This document shows, in pieces, positions 1-6,273 of a stretch of DNA of 13,737 bases. The notes beneath the pieces were generated by a model that was not told where the DNA came from, made no database searches, and worked only from the letters and a program-made list of their open reading frames with translations. The position numbers were made by a program, and so were the translations under genes. Source of the stretch: an uncultured Eubacteriales bacterium (GTDB lineage: Bacteria > Bacillota > Clostridia > Oscillospirales > Oscillospiraceae); the NCBI GenBank assembly GCA_900549495.1, contig UROL01000038.1, positions 1 to 13,737 on the forward strand. The letters are read 5' to 3'. The stretch's first letter is position 1; each line of letters starts with the position of its first letter.

Positions 1-26
1 CAGCGTCAGATGTGTATAAGAGACAG
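1..26 (+). other. Illumina Nextera (Tn5) adapter, left end; not genomic
   Basis: Bases 8-26 read AGATGTGTATAAGAGACAG, the 19-bp Tn5 mosaic end used in Nextera libraries. Bases 1-7 (CAGCGTC) are the end of the Nextera read-1 tail. This is untrimmed library sequence fused to the contig, not a natural transposon end. Genomic sequence starts at base 27. A reading frame that starts at the ATG in base 12 begins MYKRQ, the well-known translation of this adapter. Confidence 0.97.
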
Positions 27-335
27 GTGCACACCCCCCTGGCCTATGCTGACCACGCCGAGATTATCGACGAAATTCTGCGCACCCTGGCCGACCAGGG
101 AAAGGGGCTGGAGATGAACACCAGTGGGGTGGATCGCTGTGGGGGGTATCTTCCTACGGCGGACTATTTCCGGCGTTTCCGGGAGCTGGGCGGGCAGATT
201 GTCACCATTGGCTCCGATGCCCACACCTGCCAGCGGGTGGGCCAGTACTGCGCCCAGGCCGCCGAAATCCTGGGGGATATCTTCGGCTACGTCTGCACCT
301 TCCAGGGCCGGAAGCCGATTTTTCACAAGCTGTAG
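27..335 (+). CDS. PHP-domain histidinol-phosphatase-like protein, 3' fragment
   Basis: This is the C-terminal 102 residues of a gene cut off by the contig edge; its own start is not present. The segment GLEMNTSG followed about 30 residues later by TIGSDAHTCQRVG matches the last part of PHP-fold histidinol phosphatases (HisJ/HisK type). There, the Asp and His of SDAH bind the active-site metals, and the enzyme removes phosphate from L-histidinol phosphate in histidine synthesis. Related PHP phosphoesterases share these motifs, so the substrate is inferred. The reading frame must be taken from base 27: the upstream codons are adapter. No other his gene is visible. The following gene is 247 bases away behind its own promoter, so this gene is probably the end of a separate transcription unit. 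Confidence 0.8.
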   Translation: MHTPLAYADHAEIIDEILRTLADQGKGLEMNTSGVDRCGGYLPTADYFRRFRELGGQIVTIGSDAHTCQRVGQYCAQAAEILGDIFGYVCTFQGRKPIFHKL

Positions 336-503
336 ACGTCCCGATGGCAGGAAAAATGCTTGGACATTCTGCCCAAAGGGGCAGCTGCAAAAAGCAGCCG
401 TGAGATTACACAGATTCCAATTCTATAATTTGTATATTTCCTACGAACCGTCCGCCCCTTGTGGGCGGATGGTTCTATCACATGCACAAATCTTGTTTTT
501 TCG
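336..503. other. intergenic stretch with a 13-bp hairpin
   Basis: No convincing gene lies here. A strong inverted repeat pairs 445-457 with 463-475 (13 pairs including one G-T wobble, loop 458-462). It is not followed at once by a T run; the nearest is TTTTTT at 496-501, about 20 bases later. It may protect or end the upstream phosphatase transcript, but it is not a textbook intrinsic terminator. A weaker 5-bp hairpin with an AAAAA loop sits at 384-398. Confidence 0.5.
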
Positions 504-532
504 TTGACATTCCCATCTCTATTCGGTATACT
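504..532 (+). promoter_or_regulatory. sigma-A promoter of the esterase/ATP-grasp operon
   Basis: A perfect -35 box TTGACA (504-509) and a -10 box TATACT (527-532) are separated by 17 bases, which is the optimal spacing. Transcription would start near 539, leaving a leader of about 45 bases before the first ATG at 583. The leader carries the purine-rich ribosome site AAGGAAGAGGGG (561-572). No operator-like repeat overlaps it, so the sequence gives no hint of how it is controlled. Confidence 0.85.
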
Positions 533-582
533 ATACGATATATATTTAACAGAATGAACAAAGGAAGAGGGGAACCTGCTTC

Positions 583-1338
583 ATGGTTCGCAAATGGGAC
601 ATTACCATCCCGCAGCTGTCCGGCACAGCCACACGCAAATGCTATCTGTACCTGCCGGAATCCTATCAGGAGCAGCCGGAAAAGCGCTATCCGGTGATGT
701 ACATGTTCGACGGACACAATGTCTTCTTCGACGAGGATGCCGCCTTTGGAAAATCCTGGGGAATGGGCAGATATCTGGACCAGTGGGGCAAGGAGCTGAT
801 TGTGGTTGCGGTAGAATGCAACCAGGCGGGCTCCCGGCGGCTGGCGGAATACTCCCCGGTGAGCTTCTCCGAGCCCTCCCTGGGAAAAATCACCGGCAAG
901 GGCCGGGTGTACATGAACTGGATGGTTGGGGAGCTGAAGCCCTATATCGACCAGCGCTACCGCACCCTACCCGACCGGGGTAACACCATCGTCGCCGGTT
1001 CCTCCATGGGAGGACTGATGGCACTGTATGCGGCAGCCGCCTACAATGATGTGTTCCAGCGGGCCGCCTGTCTGAGCCCCAGCCTGTGGGTTGCGCCGGA
1101 TCAGATGCTGGAGCTGGTGGCCAAGGGGCGCTTCCGACGGGGCACCTGCATCTATATGGACTACGGCGAGCTGGAGCTGGCCAACCACCCCGGCAGCGCC
1201 CAGGCTCTGATTTCCACCGCCCAGCTGCTGATGGTGAAGCACGTCAATGTGACGCTGCGGATTGTACCGGGCGGCTCCCACTGCGAGGCCTCCTGGGAGC
1301 AGCAGATTCCCATCTTTATGGACTGCCTGGGCCTGTAA
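583..1338 (+). CDS. alpha/beta-hydrolase esterase (esterase D / Fes-like family), first of two
   Basis: A 251-residue predicted cytoplasmic hydrolase with no signal peptide. It fits the putative esterase family (PF00756 type). The oxyanion-side strand YPVMYMFDGHN is at residues 36-46, the nucleophile elbow GSSMGG at 139-144 (Ser141), a likely catalytic acid in the DYGELE region (193-198), and the catalytic His at PGGSHCE (His233). The family hydrolyses carboxyl or thio esters, including siderophore and acyl esters; the substrate here cannot be told. The ATG at 583 follows a purine-rich ribosome site about 10 bases upstream. It is the first gene after the promoter at 504 and is followed after 16 bases by a second esterase and then an ATP-grasp ligase, so the three are probably co-transcribed. 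Confidence 0.85.
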   Translation: MVRKWDITIPQLSGTATRKCYLYLPESYQEQPEKRYPVMYMFDGHNVFFDEDAAFGKSWGMGRYLDQWGKELIVVAVECNQAGSRRLAEYSPVSFSEPSLGKITGKGRVYMNWMVGELKPYIDQRYRTLPDRGNTIVAGSSMGGLMALYAAAAYNDVFQRAACLSPSLWVAPDQMLELVAKGRFRRGTCIYMDYGELELANHPGSAQALISTAQLLMVKHVNVTLRIVPGGSHCEASWEQQIPIFMDCLGL

Positions 1339-1354
1339 GAAAGAAGAGATTGGT

Positions 1355-2107
1355 ATGGAAATTCGCTACTACAAGCATTACAGCAGCCACCTGAACCGGG
1401 ATATGGAGTTCAAGGTTTACGGCCACGCCGGTAAGCCTGTCCTCTTCTTCCCCTGTCAGGGAGGGCGCTTCTTCGACTTTGAGAATTTCGGCATGGCAGA
1501 CCACTGGGCCCCCTGGATAGAATCCGGCAGGTGCACGGTGTACGCCTGCGACAGCATCGACAACGAATCCTGGGCCGCCATGGGGGCGGACAACCGCTGG
1601 CGCATAGAAAACCATGAGCGCTGGATTCACTACATTATGGAGGAGCTGGTGCCCTATATCCGCCACCTCAGCGGGGAGCGCAACGGCTTTGACCAGAGGC
1701 TTATGACCTTTGGGGCCTCCATGGGGGCCATGCATGCGGCAAACCTATACTACCGCCGCCCAGACCTGTTCGACAGCTGCTTTGCCATCTCCGGCCTGTA
1801 TGACAACAAGGAGTTCTTCGGGGACTACTGCGACGATTTGGTATACAACAACTGCCCGGTGTTCTACCTTGCCAATATGCCTGACGACCATCCCTGGATG
1901 CAGCTGTACCGCCGCCAGAAGTCCCTGGTGGTTTGCGGCCAGGGTGCCTGGGAGGATGTGCTGCTGGAGAGCACCCGGAAGCTGGACACCGTATGCGCCC
2001 AAAAGGGCATCCCCACCCGGTTTGAATACTGGGGCTACGACGTGAACCACGACTGGCCCTGGTGGTATAAAATGGTAGAAACCTATCTCCCCTGGCTTTT
2101 GGGCTGA
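1355..2107 (+). CDS. alpha/beta-hydrolase esterase, second of two
   Basis: A 250-residue predicted cytoplasmic esterase. The N-terminal strand GKPVLFFPCQGGRFFDFENFGM is at residues 27 onward, the nucleophile elbow GASMGA at 120-125 (Ser122), and the catalytic His in DVNHDWPWW (His232). The segment YACDSIDNESW (63-73) is typical of this esterase subgroup. It is only distantly like the gene before it, although both keep the Ser/His layout, so the two probably act on different bonds or substrates rather than being a recent duplication. The frame is open further upstream to 1262, but that would overlap the first esterase by 77 bases. ATG 1355 is preceded by AAGAAGAGAT and matches the family N-terminus, so it is chosen. 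The weak ribosome site suggests coupling to the upstream gene. Confidence 0.85.
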   Translation: MEIRYYKHYSSHLNRDMEFKVYGHAGKPVLFFPCQGGRFFDFENFGMADHWAPWIESGRCTVYACDSIDNESWAAMGADNRWRIENHERWIHYIMEELVPYIRHLSGERNGFDQRLMTFGASMGAMHAANLYYRRPDLFDSCFAISGLYDNKEFFGDYCDDLVYNNCPVFYLANMPDDHPWMQLYRRQKSLVVCGQGAWEDVLLESTRKLDTVCAQKGIPTRFEYWGYDVNHDWPWWYKMVETYLPWLLG

Positions 2108-2173
2108 CCCCATGGCCGGAGGACCCGTGAGCACCGATTTTTCACCGTGCCCCATTATGAAAGAGTGAAAGAT

Positions 2174-3364
2174 ATGAAGAATTTTATTTTTATCTCCCCC
2201 AACTTCCCCATGACCTACTGGCGCTTCTGCCGGGAGCTGAAGAACAACGGAATGCGGGTGCTGGGCATCGGCGACTGCCCCTATGAGGACCTGATGCAGG
2301 AGCTGAAGGATGCTCTGGATGAATACTACAAGGTATCCTGCCTGGAAAATTACGACGAGGTATTCAAGGCTGTGGCCTTCTTTACCTACAAATACGGAAA
2401 AATCGACTGGCTGGAATCCAATAACGAATACTGGCTGACCCGGGATGCCCGGCTGCGCACCGAGTTCAACATCACCACCGGCCCCAAGCTGCCGGACATG
2501 GCCAAAATCAAGTTCAAGTCCGCCATGAAGGAGTACTATGCCAAGGCCGGGCTCCCCACCGCCCGGTACCATCTTGTCCAGGGGCTGGAGGATGCCCTGG
2601 AATTTGCCAACTATGTGGGCTATCCCGTGGTGGTGAAGCCGGACGACGGTGTGGGGGCCAACAACACCTATAAGCTGCGCAGTGACGACGAGGTGCGCTG
2701 GTTCATTCAGTCCAAGGATGACACCGTGTACATTATGGAGGAATACGTCAACGGCTATGTGCAAACCTACGACGCCATTCTGGACTCCCATGGCAATCCC
2801 CTGTTTGAAAGCGGCAACATCACCCCCCTGTCCATTATGGACATTGTCAATGAAAACGGCGACTCCCGGTATTACCTGGTGAAGGAGCTGCCCCAGCGGA
2901 TTCGGGAGGCAGGAATGCGGACGGCCAAGGCCTTCGGTGTCACCAGCCGGTTTGTCCACCTGGAATTCTTCATCCTCAACGAGGACCAGGAGGGCCTGGG
3001 TAAGAAGGGGGACATTCTGGGCCTGGAGGTCAATATGCGCCCCGCCGGCGGCTACACCCCGGAGATGTACAACTACAGCCAGGAAACCGACGTATATAAA
3101 ATCTGGGCGGACATGGTTTGCTTCGACACCAACACCAAGCCCATTGGCCGTCACCACTTCTGCGCCTTCTATGGCCGCCGGGACGGAAGAAACTACAAGC
3201 TGGACGACTACGAAATCACCATGAAGTACCGGGACCATCTGAAAATGTGGGGCCGCATCCCCGATGCCCTGTCCGGAGCCATGGCCAACCAGATGTATGT
3301 ATGCACCTTCGACACCCAGCAGGAGCTGGATCAGTTCTACAAGGATATGGCAGCCACCTACTAA
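2174..3364 (+). CDS. ATP-grasp ligase, substrate unknown
   Basis: A 396-residue ATP-grasp protein of the CarB/biotin-carboxylase-like fold. These enzymes join a carboxylate, via an acyl-phosphate, to an amine, thiol or similar group using ATP. Visible parts are an N-terminal pre-ATP-grasp segment (1-105, with FIFISPNFP and IDWLESNNEYW), the ATP-binding Lys155 in YPVVVKPDDGVGANN, the adenine-side MEEYV (188-192), and the metal-binding acids Glu264 (VHLEFF) and Glu285/Asn287 (GLEVNMRPAGG). The sequence from about 300 to 396 looks like a C-terminal extension that may shape the substrate site. ATG 2174 is chosen over an in-frame GTG at 2147 because MKNFIFISPNFP is the expected start and GAAAGAGTGAAAG lies just before it. 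It is the last gene of the esterase operon and ends 14 bases before a terminator. Substrate unassigned. Confidence 0.85.
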   Translation: MKNFIFISPNFPMTYWRFCRELKNNGMRVLGIGDCPYEDLMQELKDALDEYYKVSCLENYDEVFKAVAFFTYKYGKIDWLESNNEYWLTRDARLRTEFNITTGPKLPDMAKIKFKSAMKEYYAKAGLPTARYHLVQGLEDALEFANYVGYPVVVKPDDGVGANNTYKLRSDDEVRWFIQSKDDTVYIMEEYVNGYVQTYDAILDSHGNPLFESGNITPLSIMDIVNENGDSRYYLVKELPQRIREAGMRTAKAFGVTSRFVHLEFFILNEDQEGLGKKGDILGLEVNMRPAGGYTPEMYNYSQETDVYKIWADMVCFDTNTKPIGRHHFCAFYGRRDGRNYKLDDYEITMKYRDHLKMWGRIPDALSGAMANQMYVCTFDTQQELDQFYKDMAATY

Positions 3365-3377
3365 GCCATAATAAGCG

Positions 3378-3418
3378 CAGACCTGACTCTGAAAACAGAA
3401 TCAGGTCTGTTCTTTTTT
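3378..3418 (+). terminator. Rho-independent terminator of the esterase/ATP-grasp operon
   Basis: A 14-nt arm (3378-3391, CAGACCTGACTCTG) pairs with 3396-3409 with a single mismatch around an AAAA loop, and is followed by TTCTTTTTT (3410-3418). It begins 14 bases after the ATP-grasp stop codon and closes the operon before the zinc-regulated promoter. Confidence 0.93.
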
Positions 3419-3503
3419 GAGGGAAGTAATCTTCATTTTTCCTAACCGCAATACCTTATCCGTTCACAGAATCGTTAAACTCTCTTCTTAAAATATTTAG
3501 AAA

Positions 3504-3518
3504 TGAGAATCGTTTTCA
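3504..3518 (+). promoter_or_regulatory. Fur-family (probably Zur) operator
   Basis: TGAGAATCGTTTTCA fits the 7-1-7 Fur-family inverted repeat TGATAATNATTATCA at 12 of 14 defined positions. It ends three bases before the -35 box of the zinc operon promoter, where a bound repressor would block RNA polymerase. Because the genes downstream import zinc, the zinc sensor Zur is the likeliest ligand; Fur itself or another paralogue cannot be ruled out from the box alone. A direct copy of the core AGAATCGTT occurs at 3468-3476 and inside the box at 3506-3514. Confidence 0.7.
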
Positions 3519-3520
3519 TA

Positions 3521-3549
3521 TTGACAAATAGAATCTCCGCAATTATAAT
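3521..3549 (+). promoter_or_regulatory. consensus sigma-A promoter of the zinc operon
   Basis: Both hexamers are perfect: TTGACA (3521-3526) and TATAAT (3544-3549), 17 bases apart. Transcription would start near 3556, about 50 bases before the first ATG at 3608. A full-consensus promoter suits a unit kept off by a repressor and switched on strongly, which agrees with the adjoining Fur-family box. Confidence 0.9.
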
Positions 3550-3607
3550 GGCAGGCAAATCAGAAACCGCACCACAATGCGGCGGGACAGAAAGGGAGGT
3601 ACGCAAA

Positions 3608-3904
3608 ATGGCAAAGCAGAAACGGATGTTTGCAATGGCAATGGCAGCAGCCATTCTTTTCATCGTGCTCGCCTCTGCCTTCTTCGTTGCCGCAGAGGCC
3701 AACCACGACTGCGTTGGCGACGGCTGCGAAATCTGCTGCCAAATCAATGTTTGCCGCACCGTGCTGAAGGGACTGGCACTGGCCGTCATTGCCGCAGTAT
3801 TGGCTGCGGCTGCAAGCCGTCCCCTTTCCTTTCTTTTTGTCGGCTGCCGCCTGTCCGCTCCCCGGTGCACGCTGGTTTCTCTCAAGGTGAAACTTTCGGA
3901 TTAA
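3608..3904 (+). CDS. small Cys/His-rich membrane protein, first gene of zinc operon
   Basis: A 98-residue protein with two likely membrane segments (about 8-29 and 53-70 or slightly beyond). Between them lies a short loop, EANHDCVGDGCEICCQINVC, with His33, Cys35, Cys40, Cys43, Cys44 and Cys49. The clustered thiols and His suggest metal binding or a redox centre facing one side of the membrane. I do not recognise a characterised family. The ATG at 3608 has an excellent ribosome site, GGGAGGT, seven bases upstream; an open frame extends further up but would begin inside the operator and promoter. Its position directly behind the Fur/Zur box and before znuA suggests a role in zinc handling, for example sensing, delivery or protection of the transporter. 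That role is inferred from context only. Confidence 0.75.
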   Translation: MAKQKRMFAMAMAAAILFIVLASAFFVAAEANHDCVGDGCEICCQINVCRTVLKGLALAVIAAVLAAAASRPLSFLFVGCRLSAPRCTLVSLKVKLSD

Positions 3905-3914
3905 ATTCTGACAA

Positions 3915-3981
3915 GCAAGGGTGATTGGTTCGTCTTCCTGGAGGACGAGCCTGTCGGCGATGCCGTCACCCTTGTATTTTT
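3915..3981 (+). promoter_or_regulatory. predicted three-way-junction RNA element before znuA
   Basis: The 125-base gap between the small membrane protein and znuA folds well by eye. An outer stem pairs 3916-3924 with 3966-3974 (9 perfect pairs, plus a G-T pair 3915/3975). Inside it are a hairpin pairing 3927-3937 with 3941-3951 (11 pairs, two wobbles, CTG loop) and a short hairpin 3955-3958/3962-3965. A run of five T (3977-3981) follows two bases after the outer stem, so it may act as an attenuator or partial terminator that sets the ratio of the first gene to the transporter genes. A further AT-rich stem is possible (3976-3983 with 3994-4001). I match it to no known riboswitch. Confidence 0.5.
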
Positions 3982-4029
3982 GCGCCCATTTTTGCAAAAA
4001 TCAGAAGACAAATTCGGAGGTTTTTTATT

Positions 4030-5547
4030 ATGAAAAGAATTTTTTCGGCATTTCTTGCCCTGACCATCATTGCATCTGTGCTGTGCTGGAATGTGGCTCC
4101 CGCAAAAGCGGAGGCCGCAAAGCAAGTAAGCATCGTCACCACCATCTTCCCGGAATACGACTGGGTACGCCAGATTCTCGGCGACAAGTTCCCCGATGCC
4201 GATGTAACTATGCTGCTGGACAACGGCGTTGACCTGCACAGCTATCAGCCCACGGTAGACGACATTGTTAAAATCGCCACCTGCGACCTTTTTATCTATG
4301 TGGGCGGTGAATCCGACAGCTGGGTGGAGGGTGCCTTGAAGCACAGTGTCAACAAGGACAGGAAGGTCATCAATCTGCTGGAGGCGCTGGGCGACAGCGT
4401 GAAAGCGGAGGAAACCGTGGAGGGAATGCAGGAAACGGAACATCACCATGACCACAGCCAGGAGGTCTCCACCTTTGAGGACAGCCAGGTTCAAAACAGA
4501 AGCCTTTCCGACTGGGCTGGCAGCTGGCAATCCGCCTACCCTCTGGCCCTTGACGGCACCCTGGATGCGGCCTTTGAAGCCATGGCAGAATCCGGTGAAA
4601 TGTCCGCCGCAGAATATAAGACCTACTACCAGACCGGCTATCGAACCGACATTTCCGGCGTAAGCATCCAGGATGACCACATTGAATTTACCTACACCGA
4701 TGGGAAAAATGTTGGCTCCGACTATCGGTATGTCGGCTATTTCATCCAGAACTGGTCTACCGGCACAAAGGCCGCCATGTATCGGTTTGAGGCAGTTGAT
4801 CCCGCGTCCGGCGCACCAGCATATATTGAGTTCAACGACCACATGATTGCACCGGCTGCTGCGGAGCATTTTCACCTGAGAATGAGCAACGAGAGCTTTG
4901 ATGCCATTGTTGACCCCGATGCCTCCTGGCCCACCTTCTTCCCTGCGGATATGACCGGCGAGGAAGTCTGCGAACACATGGCCGGACATGACCATGAAGA
5001 ACACGAAGAGGAAATGGATGAGCACGTCTGGCTCTCCCTGAAAAACGCCCAGGTGCTGTGCGATGCCATTTCCCAGGCACTACAGGCCATCGACCCCGAA
5101 AATAAGGAAGCCTATGCCGCCAACGCCGAAGCCTATGAAAAGCAGCTGTCCGCCCTGGACGAAAAGTACCAAGAAGCAGTGGACAACGCAACCTACAAGA
5201 CCCTTTTGTTCGGTGACCGCTTCCCCTTCCGCTATCTGACGGATGATTACGGTCTGCGCTATTACGCCGCCTTCTCCGGCTGCTCCGCCGAAAGTGAGGC
5301 CAGCTTTGAGACCATCCTTTTCCTTGCAAAGAAGCTGGACGAGCTGGGGCTCCCCAGCATTCTGACCATTGAGGGAGCGCAGCACAAGATTGCTCAGACC
5401 ATCGTGGAAAACACCGCCAAGAAAAACCAGTCGGTTCTTGCCCTGGACTCCATGCAGTCCACCACCTCCAAGGATGTGGCCCAGGGCACAACCTATCTTT
5501 CCGTCATGGAAAAGAATCTGGATGTGCTGACGGACGCATTGGGTTAA
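4030..5547 (+). CDS. znuA: zinc-binding protein ZnuA with an inserted ZinT domain
   Basis: A 505-residue exported solute-binding protein for zinc ABC uptake. Order: signal peptide (1-27, likely cut after APAKA; SVLC at 16-19 is a poor lipobox), ZnuA N-lobe (about 33-135) with ligand His70 in VDLHSYQP, a His-rich loop (EHHHDH, 137-142), a complete ZinT domain (about 149-320), a second His/Glu-rich loop (GHDHEEHEEE), and the ZnuA C-lobe (330-505) starting at DEHVWLSL (His332). The ZinT part begins NRSLSDWAGSWQSAYP and keeps the zinc triad His271, His280, His282 with the H-x8-H-x-H spacing of E. coli ZinT. The usual third ZnuA His is not visible; GDRFPFRYL stands there. ATG 4030 is chosen because CGGAGG precedes it by nine bases and the signal peptide follows. 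It feeds ZnuB/ZnuC encoded next. Confidence 0.9.
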   Translation: MKRIFSAFLALTIIASVLCWNVAPAKAEAAKQVSIVTTIFPEYDWVRQILGDKFPDADVTMLLDNGVDLHSYQPTVDDIVKIATCDLFIYVGGESDSWVEGALKHSVNKDRKVINLLEALGDSVKAEETVEGMQETEHHHDHSQEVSTFEDSQVQNRSLSDWAGSWQSAYPLALDGTLDAAFEAMAESGEMSAAEYKTYYQTGYRTDISGVSIQDDHIEFTYTDGKNVGSDYRYVGYFIQNWSTGTKAAMYRFEAVDPASGAPAYIEFNDHMIAPAAAEHFHLRMSNESFDAIVDPDASWPTFFPADMTGEEVCEHMAGHDHEEHEEEMDEHVWLSLKNAQVLCDAISQALQAIDPENKEAYAANAEAYEKQLSALDEKYQEAVDNATYKTLLFGDRFPFRYLTDDYGLRYYAAFSGCSAESEASFETILFLAKKLDELGLPSILTIEGAQHKIAQTIVENTAKKNQSVLALDSMQSTTSKDVAQGTTYLSVMEKNLDVLTDALG

Positions 5548-5559
5548 GGAGGTGCCGCC

Positions 5560-6273
5560 ATGACTCAGCTCACCTGCCAGAACCTGTGCGTTGGCTATGA
5601 CGGCAGAACCGTGCTGACCGATTTGAATTTCTCCGTGTCAGCGGGGGACTACCTGTGTATCGTCGGAGAGAACGGCTCCGGGAAAAGCACACTGATGAAA
5701 ACCATTCTTGGTCTGCAACCGCCGTGCAGCGGCAAAATTCTAACCGGCAGTGGGCTGAGGAAAAACGAAATTGGCTATTTGCCGCAGCAGACCGCCATCC
5801 AAATGGACTTCCCCGCATCCGTCAGCGAAATTGTTCGCTCCGGATGTCAGGGGCGGTGCGGCTGGCGCCCCTTTTACGGCTGCAAGGAACGGCAGCTTGC
5901 CACAAATGCCATGGAAAAAATGCAAATCGTCCCTCTGGCACAGCGGTGCTACCGGGAGCTTTCCGGCGGCCAGCAGCAGCGTGTGCTGCTGGCAAGGGCG
6001 CTGTGTGCCACCGAAAAATTGCTGCTTTTGGACGAACCGGTTTCCGGCCTTGACCCGAAGGTTACCGCACAGATGTATGCGATGATTGAATCCCTGAACC
6101 GCAAAGAGGGTATCACCGTCATTATGGTATCCCACGACATAGAGGCAGCCCTGCGGTACGCCACCCACATTTTGCATATCGGGCCCACAACCTTCTTCGG
6201 AACAACCGCCCAATACCTGCAAAGTCCCCAGGGGCGGCTCTTTACCGCCCGGAAAGGAGGTGAGAAGTCATGA
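5560..6273 (+). CDS. znuC: zinc ABC transporter ATP-binding protein ZnuC
   Basis: A 237-residue ABC ATPase that powers zinc import from the cytoplasmic face. Walker A is GENGSGKST (36-44), the Q-loop Gln lies in YLPQQ (73-77), the signature is LSGGQQQR (134-141), Walker B is LLLLDEP (154-160) with Glu159, and the switch His is His192 (SHD). Length and motif spacing are normal for metal-type importers. The ribosome site AAGGAGGTG includes the final bases of the znuA stop codon, with 12 bases between the genes, and the end overlaps the next start by four bases, so the three genes are translationally coupled. Manganese and iron systems use the same family; zinc is inferred from the ZinT domain and the operator. 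Confidence 0.93.
   Translation: MTQLTCQNLCVGYDGRTVLTDLNFSVSAGDYLCIVGENGSGKSTLMKTILGLQPPCSGKILTGSGLRKNEIGYLPQQTAIQMDFPASVSEIVRSGCQGRCGWRPFYGCKERQLATNAMEKMQIVPLAQRCYRELSGGQQQRVLLARALCATEKLLLLDEPVSGLDPKVTAQMYAMIESLNRKEGITVIMVSHDIEAALRYATHILHIGPTTFFGTTAQYLQSPQGRLFTARKGGEKS

Noticed and set aside
8-26. Tn5-like mosaic end at the left edge and its inverse at 13689-13707, resembling a transposon with terminal inverted repeats.
   Set aside because: The flanking bases are Nextera library tails and an index; no transposase is inside, and the features between are ordinary chromosomal genes.
12-26. Apparent start codon and N-terminus MYKRQ for the first gene.
   Set aside because: These codons lie in the adapter; the real gene begins outside the window.
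1745-3238. Very long minus-strand frame (497 codons) opposite the second esterase and the ATP-grasp gene.
   Set aside because: It is an antisense shadow caused by GC-rich codon bias; it has no family motifs, is repetitive in Val/Gly/His/Leu, and the plus strand carries intact catalytic motifs.
3208-3309. Ser/Gly-type and other short repeats considered as a possible CRISPR array in the window.
   Set aside because: No regularly spaced identical repeats exist; the only repetitive DNA is the Ser/Gly linker coding region near 13205-13265.
583-3364. Graspetide (omega-ester peptide) biosynthesis cluster.
   Set aside because: No precursor peptide gene is visible beside the ATP-grasp gene, and its motifs look CarB-like rather than like the RimK-type ligases used for graspetides.
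3915-3981. Match to a known metal riboswitch (manganese yybP-ykoY, NiCo czcD or fluoride type).
   Set aside because: The conserved core bases of those classes, as I remember them, are not present; only the general idea of a structured element is kept.
3901-5025. Minus-strand frame of 374 codons opposite znuA.
   Set aside because: Antisense to a protein with clear ZnuA and ZinT motifs; no recognisable domain.
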